A stretch of DNA of 64,000 bases from Leptolyngbya sp. PCC 6406 (GTDB lineage Bacteria; Cyanobacteriota; Cyanobacteriia; Phormidesmidales; Phormidesmidaceae), in the NCBI RefSeq assembly GCF_000332095.2, contig NZ_KI913949.1, forward strand, positions 4,000,869-4,064,868, given 5' to 3'. Shown piece after piece: positions 56,782 through 64,000 of this stretch (positions are counted from its first letter, which is position 1; each line of letters opens with the position of its first letter). Under the pieces are notes generated by a model, which had not been told where the DNA came from, ran no database searches, and saw only the letters and a list, made by a program, of their open reading frames with translations. Position numbers and translations under genes: made by a program.

Positions 56782-58374
56782 CTAGCTGAGTTGGACGACA
56801 GGGCGATCCTGGAGGAGAGTTTCGCCGGTGAGGATGTCTTCGACAGTGATGCGCAGGGTGCGATCGCGATCGACCTGGAATAGGACGCGAATGCGATCGC
56901 TACCGGGAGCCCCGAGGGGAGCTAGGCGGGCAATGGTGCGGCTGCCGTCGCGATCATTTAGAGGCTGGACGGCGGCGGCGGCGGTTTTTCGCTGGCGGGT
57001 AATGAGGCGATCGCCCTCAAAAAATACCTCTGTCGCAATGCCCTCCCCCTCCTCTAGCTCACCGATGATCAGCTCAATGCTGGGTTGGCCCTCGGTGGAA
57101 GCCCCCAACACCAATTCTATTGGCTCCGCCATGGGATAGGGTTGCCCCGAGGGAATGATGGGGTGCCAGCCGTGGCGGTTTTCCCGGCGATTCCAATAGC
57201 GGACGCCGTAGCTGTGGTAGAGAAAATCCTTGAGGTCCAGACCCCGTTGTAATTGCAGGGCTCCCTCGGCGACGGCGGTGAAGGGGCGATCGCTGCGGAT
57301 TTTGTTCTGGGGGAAATAGCCCTGGAGCCAGGTTTGCACCGCTGGAATTTGGGCGGTGCCTCCCACCACCAGCACCGCGTCCACATCGGCAGCGGTGATA
57401 CCCTGGCGACGGGCCTGCTGGAGCAGTTGCTCCATGCGGCTGTCTAGGCGCTGGAAGAATCCCTGGTCCTTCAAAAGGATCTCGAAGTGCGATCGCGTCA
57501 GGGCCAGTTCCACACTGTCGAGGGTTTCATCATCAAAATAGGTAACGGTGGCCTGCTCTTGGCGAGAAAGCTGGATTTTCAAACGCTCCACCAATTGCAG
57601 CGTCAGCGGGGTCGTATCGAGCCCCTGGGTCTGACGAAAGTGATCTGCCAACCAGTTATCAATGTCAGCGCCCCCCAGATTGTCGCCAGTTTTGGCCAAG
57701 ACGCGGGCGGTTTGAGGCTTTTGGGCTGAGGTTTCCGCCAGGGACTTTTGGCCCCATTTCAAAATGAAGCCCAGGGGTTGCCCCTGGGGAGCCGCCGCCA
57801 GTTGTACCAAGGACAGATCTAGGGTGCCACCGCCAAAATCCAACACCAGCAGGGTTTCTCCATCCCGCAGGCCGTAGCCCAAAGCCGCCGCCGTGGGCTC
57901 ATCTAGCATTCGCACCTGCTCTACCCCCAGACTCTGGCATACCCCTCCTAGCCAGTGACGATAGGCTTCAAAACTATCTACAGGCACCGTAAACACCAGA
58001 TCCGTGACCTCGGTCTGGGTCTGGAGTCCCCGCACTACCTCCGTTACAAACCACTGGCCGATCTGCTCGAAATTCAGGCTCCGCCCATCCAACTCCGGCA
58101 GAAATCCTTGAATTGGCGTACCGATCCCCCGTTTGAAGTTGCGAAAGAAGCGGCGATCGCGGGTTTGATCTAAGCCGCGATCGCGCACGGTTTGCCCCGC
58201 CTGGACGGTATCCGCTGCCGCATCTTCTATATAGATCAGCGACGGAATCAGCGGTGGGTTATCGGCAATTTGCTGCACTAGGGCGGGCAGAAAAAGGATC
58301 TCCGGCTGCTGGGTAGCGGCATTCCAGCGGGTAACGACGGTGTTGCTGGTGCCAAAGTCGATGGCAAAGGTCAT
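56782..58374 (-). CDS. Hsp70-family protein with short substrate-binding region
   Basis: 530 residues. The actin-like ATPase domain fills about 1-375: AIDFGTSNTVVTRWN (phosphate 1), RMLDEPTAAALGYGLRDG, TLLVLDFGGGTLDLSLVQ (phosphate 2) and DAVLVVGGTAQIPAVQTWLQ (adenosine loop). The C-terminal beta region is only about 130 residues and there is no helical lid, unlike DnaK. It belongs to the DnaK-like/HSP70-short group common in cyanobacteria. It lies 65 bp downstream of the HTH-AAA gene on the same strand and is probably cotranscribed, so a functional pair is likely. Confidence 0.88.
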   Translation of the reverse strand: MTFAIDFGTSNTVVTRWNAATQQPEILFLPALVQQIADNPPLIPSLIYIEDAAADTVQAGQTVRDRGLDQTRDRRFFRNFKRGIGTPIQGFLPELDGRSLNFEQIGQWFVTEVVRGLQTQTEVTDLVFTVPVDSFEAYRHWLGGVCQSLGVEQVRMLDEPTAAALGYGLRDGETLLVLDFGGGTLDLSLVQLAAAPQGQPLGFILKWGQKSLAETSAQKPQTARVLAKTGDNLGGADIDNWLADHFRQTQGLDTTPLTLQLVERLKIQLSRQEQATVTYFDDETLDSVELALTRSHFEILLKDQGFFQRLDSRMEQLLQQARRQGITAADVDAVLVVGGTAQIPAVQTWLQGYFPQNKIRSDRPFTAVAEGALQLQRGLDLKDFLYHSYGVRYWNRRENRHGWHPIIPSGQPYPMAEPIELVLGASTEGQPSIELIIGELEEGEGIATEVFFEGDRLITRQRKTAAAAVQPLNDRDGSRTIARLAPLGAPGSDRIRVLFQVDRDRTLRITVEDILTGETLLQDRPVVQLS

Positions 58375-58439
58375 CCGAGTTTCAGTACGGGACTAGAGGT
58401 AGCATAGCGGAGTGCACCCCCTATTCCCTCTAGGGCAAA

Positions 58440-59783
58440 CTACCTGTCGCCGCACAGGGCTGCAAAATACTGGCGATAGAGGTTGCAGCCCGGTAAAGCC
58501 CGCTGGCCCTCAAAGGTAATCAACCCTACCTCCTCTAGCTTGAAGGCAATGTGGGGATCAAGCGTAACGCCGCAGTCCTGCTCCACTACCTGGGCAATCG
58601 CCTCCAACAGGGTCGGATCTCGTTGAAGATAGCTGAGCTGCTGCCGCAGATGGCTGCTAAAAATACCCTTATGCGCGATCGCGCACAAGGGCAATTCCGC
58701 CAGAGAGATGTGTTTCTGGCTGAGGTGATACAGGGCCAGTTGGGTCAAATAGGGATGCCCCCCCAATAGATCATAGAGTTGTTGGGCCACCGTAACTGGG
58801 GGGACCAGTCCATAGCGCTGGACTAATTCTTGCACCTGGGTCAGGGTAAAGGCGTCTAAATCCACCATCAACCCCACATCAAAGGGCGACTGGCCCAAGT
58901 TAAAGGGCGACAGTATCAAGGTGGCATGAACCACCATCAACCGCAGGTGGGCAAATTGTTGTGAATGTACGCCGTAGTGACCCCGCTCGTACCAGGTCCG
59001 CAGCAAACCGAGGAAATCCATGGCAACGGCAGGATAGCGAAAGATTTCATCAAGATCATCGATCGCTAACAGTAAGGGAGCCTCGGCAGCGGGAAGCAGA
59101 TAGGTTTCAAAATATTCAGAACAGCTATAGTTGCCCCCAAACATACCGTCCCAGCGGCTGTCCATAGCGGCGGGTAGTCCCAGCCCCCGCGCCACCATGG
59201 CACAAAACCAGCGCAAAAAGCGATCCGTACTTTGAAAAACCTGCTGGTCTGCCCCCCGCAAGCTGACCACCACCGTCCGCAAGCCCTGATTCTGTACCCG
59301 GTTGAGCACTTGGGCCATGAGGGAAGTTTTGCCGTATTGGTAAGGCCCTTTGATCCGCACTAGGGCTCCGGGTTTCATCACCTCATCGCTACAGAGTCGC
59401 TCGATGGGAGGACGATAGATATAGAAGGGAGAGTCTATGGTTAATTGGCCTTTGAGGGGACCGAGTTGCAAACTGGCCAGACTGGTGGGGCAGCACTCCA
59501 CCTCTTGCCCCAGGCAGTCTTCTGGTTCTAAAACCAGGCCAAAGGCTTGAAAATAGTCTTCTACGGTGGGGGTATCCACTGACTTTTGACGACGACGGAC
59601 CTTGGTCAAGGTATTGGGACTGAGGCCCGTCATTTCTGCCAGTTGATCGAGGGTATAGGGCTTGCCACTATTGTCTCGCATATAGGACAAGTACTCCGCT
59701 GACTGGAGACGCTGCCATCCTTGGACGCTGAGGATTACGCCTCGTTTGCGTTTAGGTGTCTGCATAGGTTTCTGAGAGTGCAT
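58440..59783 (-). CDS. HTH plus AAA-like ATPase
   Basis: 447 residues. An N-terminal helix-turn-helix (YTLDQLAEMTGLSPNTLTKV, residues about 43-62) is followed by an AAA_35-like ATPase: YIYRPPIERLCSDEVMKPGA ahead of a P-loop KGPYQYGKTSL near 147, Walker B LLLAIDDLDEIFRYP near 240 and the winged-helix-like LLGGHPYLTQLALYHL near 340. The same layout recurs in cyanobacterial proteins in which an HTH, or another sensor domain, fronts the AAA-like domain. It could regulate expression or act in a STAND-like switch. It precedes the Hsp70-like gene. Confidence 0.82.
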   Translation of the reverse strand: MHSQKPMQTPKRKRGVILSVQGWQRLQSAEYLSYMRDNSGKPYTLDQLAEMTGLSPNTLTKVRRRQKSVDTPTVEDYFQAFGLVLEPEDCLGQEVECCPTSLASLQLGPLKGQLTIDSPFYIYRPPIERLCSDEVMKPGALVRIKGPYQYGKTSLMAQVLNRVQNQGLRTVVVSLRGADQQVFQSTDRFLRWFCAMVARGLGLPAAMDSRWDGMFGGNYSCSEYFETYLLPAAEAPLLLAIDDLDEIFRYPAVAMDFLGLLRTWYERGHYGVHSQQFAHLRLMVVHATLILSPFNLGQSPFDVGLMVDLDAFTLTQVQELVQRYGLVPPVTVAQQLYDLLGGHPYLTQLALYHLSQKHISLAELPLCAIAHKGIFSSHLRQQLSYLQRDPTLLEAIAQVVEQDCGVTLDPHIAFKLEEVGLITFEGQRALPGCNLYRQYFAALCGDR

Positions 59784-60823
59784 CCGTACTCCCTAACCGT
59801 TAAGTTAGGTCCAGCAAGGGGATGTTGCGTTCCGCCTCAGTACAATCAGCGCCATTACTTAGTCCCCAGGAAACTATCTCTGTTCCCTTAGGTCTGACGA
59901 ATCAATGTTACCAATCTTACTCAGGCTATATCTACTGATTGAGCTGAACCTTGGCGGGGTCGGGCTCTGATCAGCCCATGCCAACGAGCGTTTGATTGTG
60001 CCCCTATCGCCTTAACCCTAAGCTTGGCGGATCCAGTTTTTAGGCTCTAGCTGGTATCCCCCTGGGTCAGAAGTATTCCCACGATAAAACCATATTTTGG
60101 ATATTCCATGCCTCATCCTAGGGTAGACGGACAACTCATATATGAAGGATATCCACAGGGGTAATGCATGTATCGGGGGATGGATTTATTGTTTCTGAGA
60201 GACAATTCTGTTTTATGAGAATATCCAGGGGCGGGCTCCATCTGACTCGCTGCCTGGATCGTAAAGATATGGGGCTTTGGTTCCCTTTATCTGCTGGCAT
60301 CCTGCTCTAGCCTCCGAAACTTGGTTCTTAGAGCAGCATAAAGCAATGTAAATTCGATAAACTTCTCACTTTCCCTGCTTTTTGGAAGTTGAGGCTGAAA
60401 ACCCTAAAATTCAGCGATTAACTTTTGAAGTTGAGTGGACAAATCCAGTTTGTTAACTTAACGTTACAATAGATGGTGGCAGGTGTAGAGATCCTCTTGT
60501 AGGTCTCCTCTTTGTGAAAGGTGTAACGCCTGCTCTAGAGACTACGGTCCCTAGGGTTCCCCAATGACGATAGAAGTGAGGCCACTGATGTCACCATCTC
60601 CTGTGTCCCCATCCCTCTGTGTCCCGTCCCGTCTTTGCTGACGGTAGATCTAAGTCGGTCTAAGTTGTTTCATCTCTCAGTAGTTTTCCCTAGGCCCCAG
60701 TTTGTTAACTCCCGTCAGTGGGGCTAGCGGCGTTGACCCAGGCACCAAGGATAGAAATGACATCACGACTGCTGGAATCGCAGATCGGATCGTATTCAGC
60801 CCGAAGGCGGGCTAATCATACAT
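59784..60823. other. long intergenic region with a GTTACA-type motif
   Basis: About 1 kb without a recognisable gene. Long AT-rich stretches (60060-60460) suggest promoters. The motif at 60452-60468 is listed separately. A conserved RNA is possible near 60480-60540 (CTCTTGTAGGTCTCCTC) but not recognised. Confidence 0.45.
60452..60468 (+). promoter_or_regulatory. GTTACA direct-repeat motif matching 38891-38907
   Basis: GTTAACTTAACGTTACA differs from the minus-strand motif at 38891-38907 (GTTACATTAACGTTACA) at two positions. The final TACAAT could serve as a -10 box. It may be a common factor-binding site upstream of the hybrid-kinase gene. Confidence 0.4.
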
Positions 60824-60865
60824 ACAGATCTGTCCTAAAACAGATCTGTTTTAGGACAGATCTGT
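60824..60865. promoter_or_regulatory. 42-bp perfect palindrome built from three ACAGATCTGT units
   Basis: The 10-bp palindrome ACAGATCTGT occurs three times at a 16-bp period (60824, 60840, 60856), joined by CCTAAA and TTTAGG, so the whole 42 bp is an exact inverted repeat. It lies about 270 bp ahead of the likely hybrid-kinase start. It could be an operator array, a cruciform or a long transcript hairpin. Confidence 0.6.
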
Positions 60866-61138
60866 TTCAAAACAGAGGCTGAACCCTAGAAAGGGAAGGG
60901 TTTGTGTGACTTTCTGGGGTCTCTATGTGCTGGCAAGAAAATTTATAAAGTTTTAAGATTTGAGGGCGGTTTGCCCTGTCGGTCGATGGGGACAGGGAAA
61001 TTAAAGATGCTGCGATGGCCCTTTGGGCCGGTCCCTGACCATGGCAACATCTTTGCTAGGGGATTCTGCCAGGTCGATGGGTGCAACAAGAACAATTGCT
61101 ACGGATGCTGTCCACCGACAGAATGGTTGAGTTTGACA

Positions 61139-63712
61139 ATGGGCAACGGGATTTTTGGCGCATCTCATTTGATTCCTCAGGCTGCTAATAGCCTGGAGGG
61201 TATATTCCTGGTGATTCTCCATGGGGGCAGTGATCTGCTAGCTGCGATCGCAGCTTTTTCGATCCCCGTGATGCTGGTGCACTTTGTTAGACGGCGTCAA
61301 GACACGCCCTTTCGCAATCTGTTCCTGCTGTTTGGAGCCTTCATTGGCATCTGTGGCCTGGGTCATGGACTGAATCTCTGGACCATGTGGTTTCCCCAAG
61401 ACTGGATGGTGGGCATCGTCAAGGGTCTCAGCGCCCTGATCTTTGCCATTACCGCCCTCAAGCTGCGGGCGTGGCTACCCCAGTTTCTGGCCCTGAAATC
61501 GCCCCAAGAACTCGAAACCCTCAATCGTCGATTGGTCACAGAGCAGGATGTATTGGAACAGCGGGTGCAGGAACGCACCGCTGCCCTAGCCGCCGCCAAT
61601 GCCCATCTAGAACGGCTTGCCCTCCAAGCCCGCACCACCGCCTCCATCATTCAGCAGGTGCGACGCAGTCTGGACCTGAACGAAATTTTCACCGCTGCCA
61701 CTGCCGAACTGCGGCGGGCACTGCTCTGTGACCGGGTGCTCGTGTATCGCTTTAATCCAGATTGGAGCGGCGCGATTGTGGCAGAAACCGTCGCTGAGGG
61801 TTGGGAGCCTTGCCTTGATCCCCAGGGCAATCTAACCGCTACGCCCTGGACCCAAACCACCTTCAAAAAGGACCGCTGTGCTGTCTGTCTCCAGGAAAAT
61901 GGCGATAACCACCTCAGCACCCATTTCCAGGCTACCCAAGGGGTGTTCTATCAGGAGAATGTGGACTACCTCAGTGTCCCCGACATCTGCCAATCGGACT
62001 TCCACCCTCGCTATGTCCAGTTGATAGCGGCCCTGCAAGCACGGGCCTATCTGACGGTGCCTATTTATTCCGGTCAAACCCTCTGGGGGCTCTTGGCCAG
62101 CTACCAAAACGATGCCCCCCGCACCTGGGAGCCGGAAGAAATTCAGATGGTCGTGCAGGTGGGCAGCCAATTGGGGGTGGCAATTCAGCAGGGGGAACTC
62201 CTGCACCGCACCCGGCAACAGACAGCGGAACTACAACAGGCCAAGGAATCTGCTGATCAGGCCAACCGTGCCAAGGGGGATTTCATCACCAGTATGAGCC
62301 ACGAGCTGCGGACCCCCCTGAATGCCATTCTGGGCTTCACCCAGTTAATGGGGCGGGATGACACCCTTTCCCCTCGACACCAGCGCTATGTGGATATTGT
62401 CAACACCAGCGGCGAGCATCTACTGGGGCTGATCAACAACATTTTGGAGATGTCCAAGATTGAGGCGGGTCGTCTGCAACGGTGCGACACGGACTTTGAG
62501 TTGGGGCCGTTTCTCGAAAACTTGCAGGCCATGCTGGGGTTGAGGGCACGGCAAAAGGGCCTGTCCTTTTATTTAGAGCAGGCGGTGCCCCTGCCGGAAT
62601 GGATTTGTGCCGATCAGGGTAAGTTACGTCAGATTCTGTTAAACCTTCTGGGGAATGCCATCAAGTTCACCAGCAGCGGCCATGTCCGGTTGCGGGTACA
62701 GGCCGATTCCCCCCAGCCTTCGATAGAGGCGGGGGATGATCTCCACTACAGGCTCTATTTCGAGGTGGAGGATACGGGGCCGGGGCTGAGTAAGGCGGAA
62801 CTTCAGGTTCTGTTTGAACCCTTTCAGCAGACTAAGACGGGGGTAAAGTCGGGCCAGGGCAGCGGTCTGGGGTTGTTCATTAGCCAGCGCTATGTGCAGT
62901 TGATGGGGGCAGATCTGGCGGTGGAGAGTACGGTGGGTCAGGGAACCACCTTTACTCTGGCGCTAGCGGTGACGGCGCGATCGCAGCCCCAGCGCTGTCG
63001 CAGCTACAACCGCTCTAGCCCCCTGCTGCAATTGACCTCGGGCCAAGAACCCTACCGGGTGCTAGTGGCGGAAGATAACCATACCAACCGTATTCTGTTG
63101 CGGGAATATCTGACTCCCCTGGGGTTTGAACTCCAGGAAGTGGAAAATGGCGCAGATGCGATCGCGCGCTGGCGCTGCTGGCGGCCCCACCTGATCTGGA
63201 TGGATATGCGAATGCCGAAAATGGATGGCTACGAAGCCACCCGCCGCATCCGCGCCCTAGAGTGCGAACAGGACCTGGAACCAACAGTCATTCTGGCCCT
63301 CACCGCCACCGCCTTTGAAGAAAGTCGCGAAGCTATTTTGGCCGCTGGCTGCGACGACATGGTGCGAAAACCCTTTCTCGGGGATGACCTGTTAGCCACC
63401 ATGGCCCGCTATCTCGGCAGCCCTAATTCCCCCGGTGCAGAAGGAATCCTCGCACGATCCACAGCGACCGCCCCCCTCACCCTCAATAGTTCTGCCCTGC
63501 AAACCATGCCTTCCGATTGGCTCTGGGATTTGCACCACGCCGCCAGTCAATGCAGCGATACCAAGGTTAAAGTTCTTGCCCAGGCTATGCCCACCGACCA
63601 AGCACCCCAAGCCCAGGCCCTCCTGCATTTGGCCTCTGTCTTTCAATTCGAGCGTATTTTGGCAGTGACCACACCGCTGTTATCGAGTCCTGAAGTTCCT
63701 GTAGGGGGTTAA
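61139..63712 (+). CDS. ethylene-receptor-like hybrid histidine kinase
   Basis: From ATG 61139 (MGNGIFGASHLIPQ) it has 857 residues. An N-terminal three-helix domain with GSDLLAAIAAFSIPVMLVHF and GAFIGICGLGHGLNLWTMWF resembles the copper/ethylene-binding domain of ETR1, including the Cys-x3-His pair and an Asp before the helix. A coiled coil leads to a phytochrome-like GAF (LTVPIYSGQTLWGLLASYQN). Its usual chromophore Cys-His position reads Phe-His. HisKA (SMSHELRTPLNAILGFTQLM) and HATPase (LLNLLGNAIKFT, DTGPGLS, GSGLGLFISQ) follow. A receiver has its Asp in IWMDMRMPKMDG. Frames starting earlier (60902 or 60986) run through repeat DNA. Confidence 0.88.
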   Translation: MGNGIFGASHLIPQAANSLEGIFLVILHGGSDLLAAIAAFSIPVMLVHFVRRRQDTPFRNLFLLFGAFIGICGLGHGLNLWTMWFPQDWMVGIVKGLSALIFAITALKLRAWLPQFLALKSPQELETLNRRLVTEQDVLEQRVQERTAALAAANAHLERLALQARTTASIIQQVRRSLDLNEIFTAATAELRRALLCDRVLVYRFNPDWSGAIVAETVAEGWEPCLDPQGNLTATPWTQTTFKKDRCAVCLQENGDNHLSTHFQATQGVFYQENVDYLSVPDICQSDFHPRYVQLIAALQARAYLTVPIYSGQTLWGLLASYQNDAPRTWEPEEIQMVVQVGSQLGVAIQQGELLHRTRQQTAELQQAKESADQANRAKGDFITSMSHELRTPLNAILGFTQLMGRDDTLSPRHQRYVDIVNTSGEHLLGLINNILEMSKIEAGRLQRCDTDFELGPFLENLQAMLGLRARQKGLSFYLEQAVPLPEWICADQGKLRQILLNLLGNAIKFTSSGHVRLRVQADSPQPSIEAGDDLHYRLYFEVEDTGPGLSKAELQVLFEPFQQTKTGVKSGQGSGLGLFISQRYVQLMGADLAVESTVGQGTTFTLALAVTARSQPQRCRSYNRSSPLLQLTSGQEPYRVLVAEDNHTNRILLREYLTPLGFELQEVENGADAIARWRCWRPHLIWMDMRMPKMDGYEATRRIRALECEQDLEPTVILALTATAFEESREAILAAGCDDMVRKPFLGDDLLATMARYLGSPNSPGAEGILARSTATAPLTLNSSALQTMPSDWLWDLHHAASQCSDTKVKVLAQAMPTDQAPQAQALLHLASVFQFERILAVTTPLLSSPEVPVGG

Positions 63713-63718
63713 CACCAG

Positions 63719-64000
63719 ATGGATCCTTATGCCAGCAATTATTTAGAGGCTCCGCATCCAGCCGACATTTTGATCGTGGATGACACCCTAGAAAACGTGG
63801 TGTTTCTTGCCGACGTGCTGGAATCCCAAGGCTATCTGGTGCGCAAGGCCCTGAGTGGCGAAATGGCTCTACGGGCGGTGGACACCGCCATCCCCGACTT
63901 GATTTTGTTGGACATCTGTATGCCAGATCTCGACGGCTACGAGGTTTGCCGACGCATCAAGGCTCAGGTTCAGGCGGCCCAGGTGCCGGTCATTTTCCTC
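63719..64000 (+). CDS. response regulator, cut by the window edge
   Basis: The ATG at 63719, with AGGGGG upstream, starts six bases after the kinase stop. The readable 94 residues are a receiver domain: ADILIVDDTLENVVFLADVL, then LILLDICMPDLDGYEVCRRI with the phospho-acceptor Asp. The frame is open at the end. The output domain (perhaps GGDEF or another kinase module) lies outside the window. Confidence 0.85.
   Translation, partial: MDPYASNYLEAPHPADILIVDDTLENVVFLADVLESQGYLVRKALSGEMALRAVDTAIPDLILLDICMPDLDGYEVCRRIKAQVQAAQVPVIFL

Noticed and set aside
60902-61138. Cys-rich N-terminal extension of the hybrid kinase (includes NNCYGCCPP)
   Set aside because: Part of this DNA (GGGCCGGTCCCTGACCATGG region) recurs near 32410 as a dispersed block, and ethylene-type receptors start close to the first membrane helix.

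Overview
The window is cyanobacterial. It carries a kaiABC clock locus, the inducible CO2-uptake NDH-1MS set (ndhF3, ndhD3, cupA, cupS), a Tic22 homologue, DUF1825 and DUF4332 proteins, and very many copies of the palindrome GCGATCGC (HIP1). Base composition is moderately GC-rich. The abundance of dispersed repeats and large signalling or NTPase proteins suggests a filamentous or otherwise large-genome cyanobacterium. I cannot name the species from this sequence.

Layout. 1-6400: tRNA-Gln, an alpha/beta hydrolase, a tandem ACT protein, a GNAT acetyltransferase, a DUF4332 protein, tRNA-Pro, Tic22, a MerR regulator, a PepSY-type membrane protein and fabI. 6400-14500: three consecutive large P-loop/STAND-type NTPase genes (NACHT, AAA-type, TPR-nSTAND1) separated by hairpin repeats, the best candidate for a little-described system. 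14500-21300: ndhF3-ndhD3-cupA-cupS, interrupted before cupS by an AT-rich UDG-like gene. 21300-27200: kaiC, kaiB and kaiA on the minus strand, plus a degenerate sensor kinase on the plus strand. 27200-33430: SulP transporter with an ETHE1-like persulfide dioxygenase, a PHP phosphoesterase, an NtcA-like regulator and a free-standing DALR protein. 33430-38000: class A PBP, tyrS, pyrF. 38000-42650: small ORFs, then tonB opposite exbB-exbD and a bacterioferritin-like protein (iron theme). 42870-51900: AlkP-superfamily hydrolase, zinc-ribbon membrane protein, NarL-type two-component pair opposite a CpxP/Spy-like protein, UDP-sugar genes (UDP-xylose synthase and UDP-glucose dehydrogenase) and a TM2-SHOCT protein. 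52670-64000: J-domain/TPR protein, DUF1825, pth, a DMT transporter, an Hsp70-like protein with an HTH-AAA partner, and an ethylene-receptor-like hybrid kinase followed by a response regulator cut by the window edge.

The most striking feature is several families of short non-coding mobile elements (MITE-like) bounded by the tetranucleotide CTAG. One nested insertion has readable empty sites elsewhere in the window and shows CTAG duplicated at the target. Four coding regions (kaiC, the class A PBP, a TM2 protein and a 55-codon ORF) end with a TAG stop that lies inside the CTAG at an element boundary, in each case read as xxC TAG. The elements therefore appear to dock on stop codons. The kai locus has three such sites: upstream of kaiA, between kaiB and kaiC, and at the kaiC stop.

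All calls come from reading the sequence and from remembered family motifs. No database search was run.
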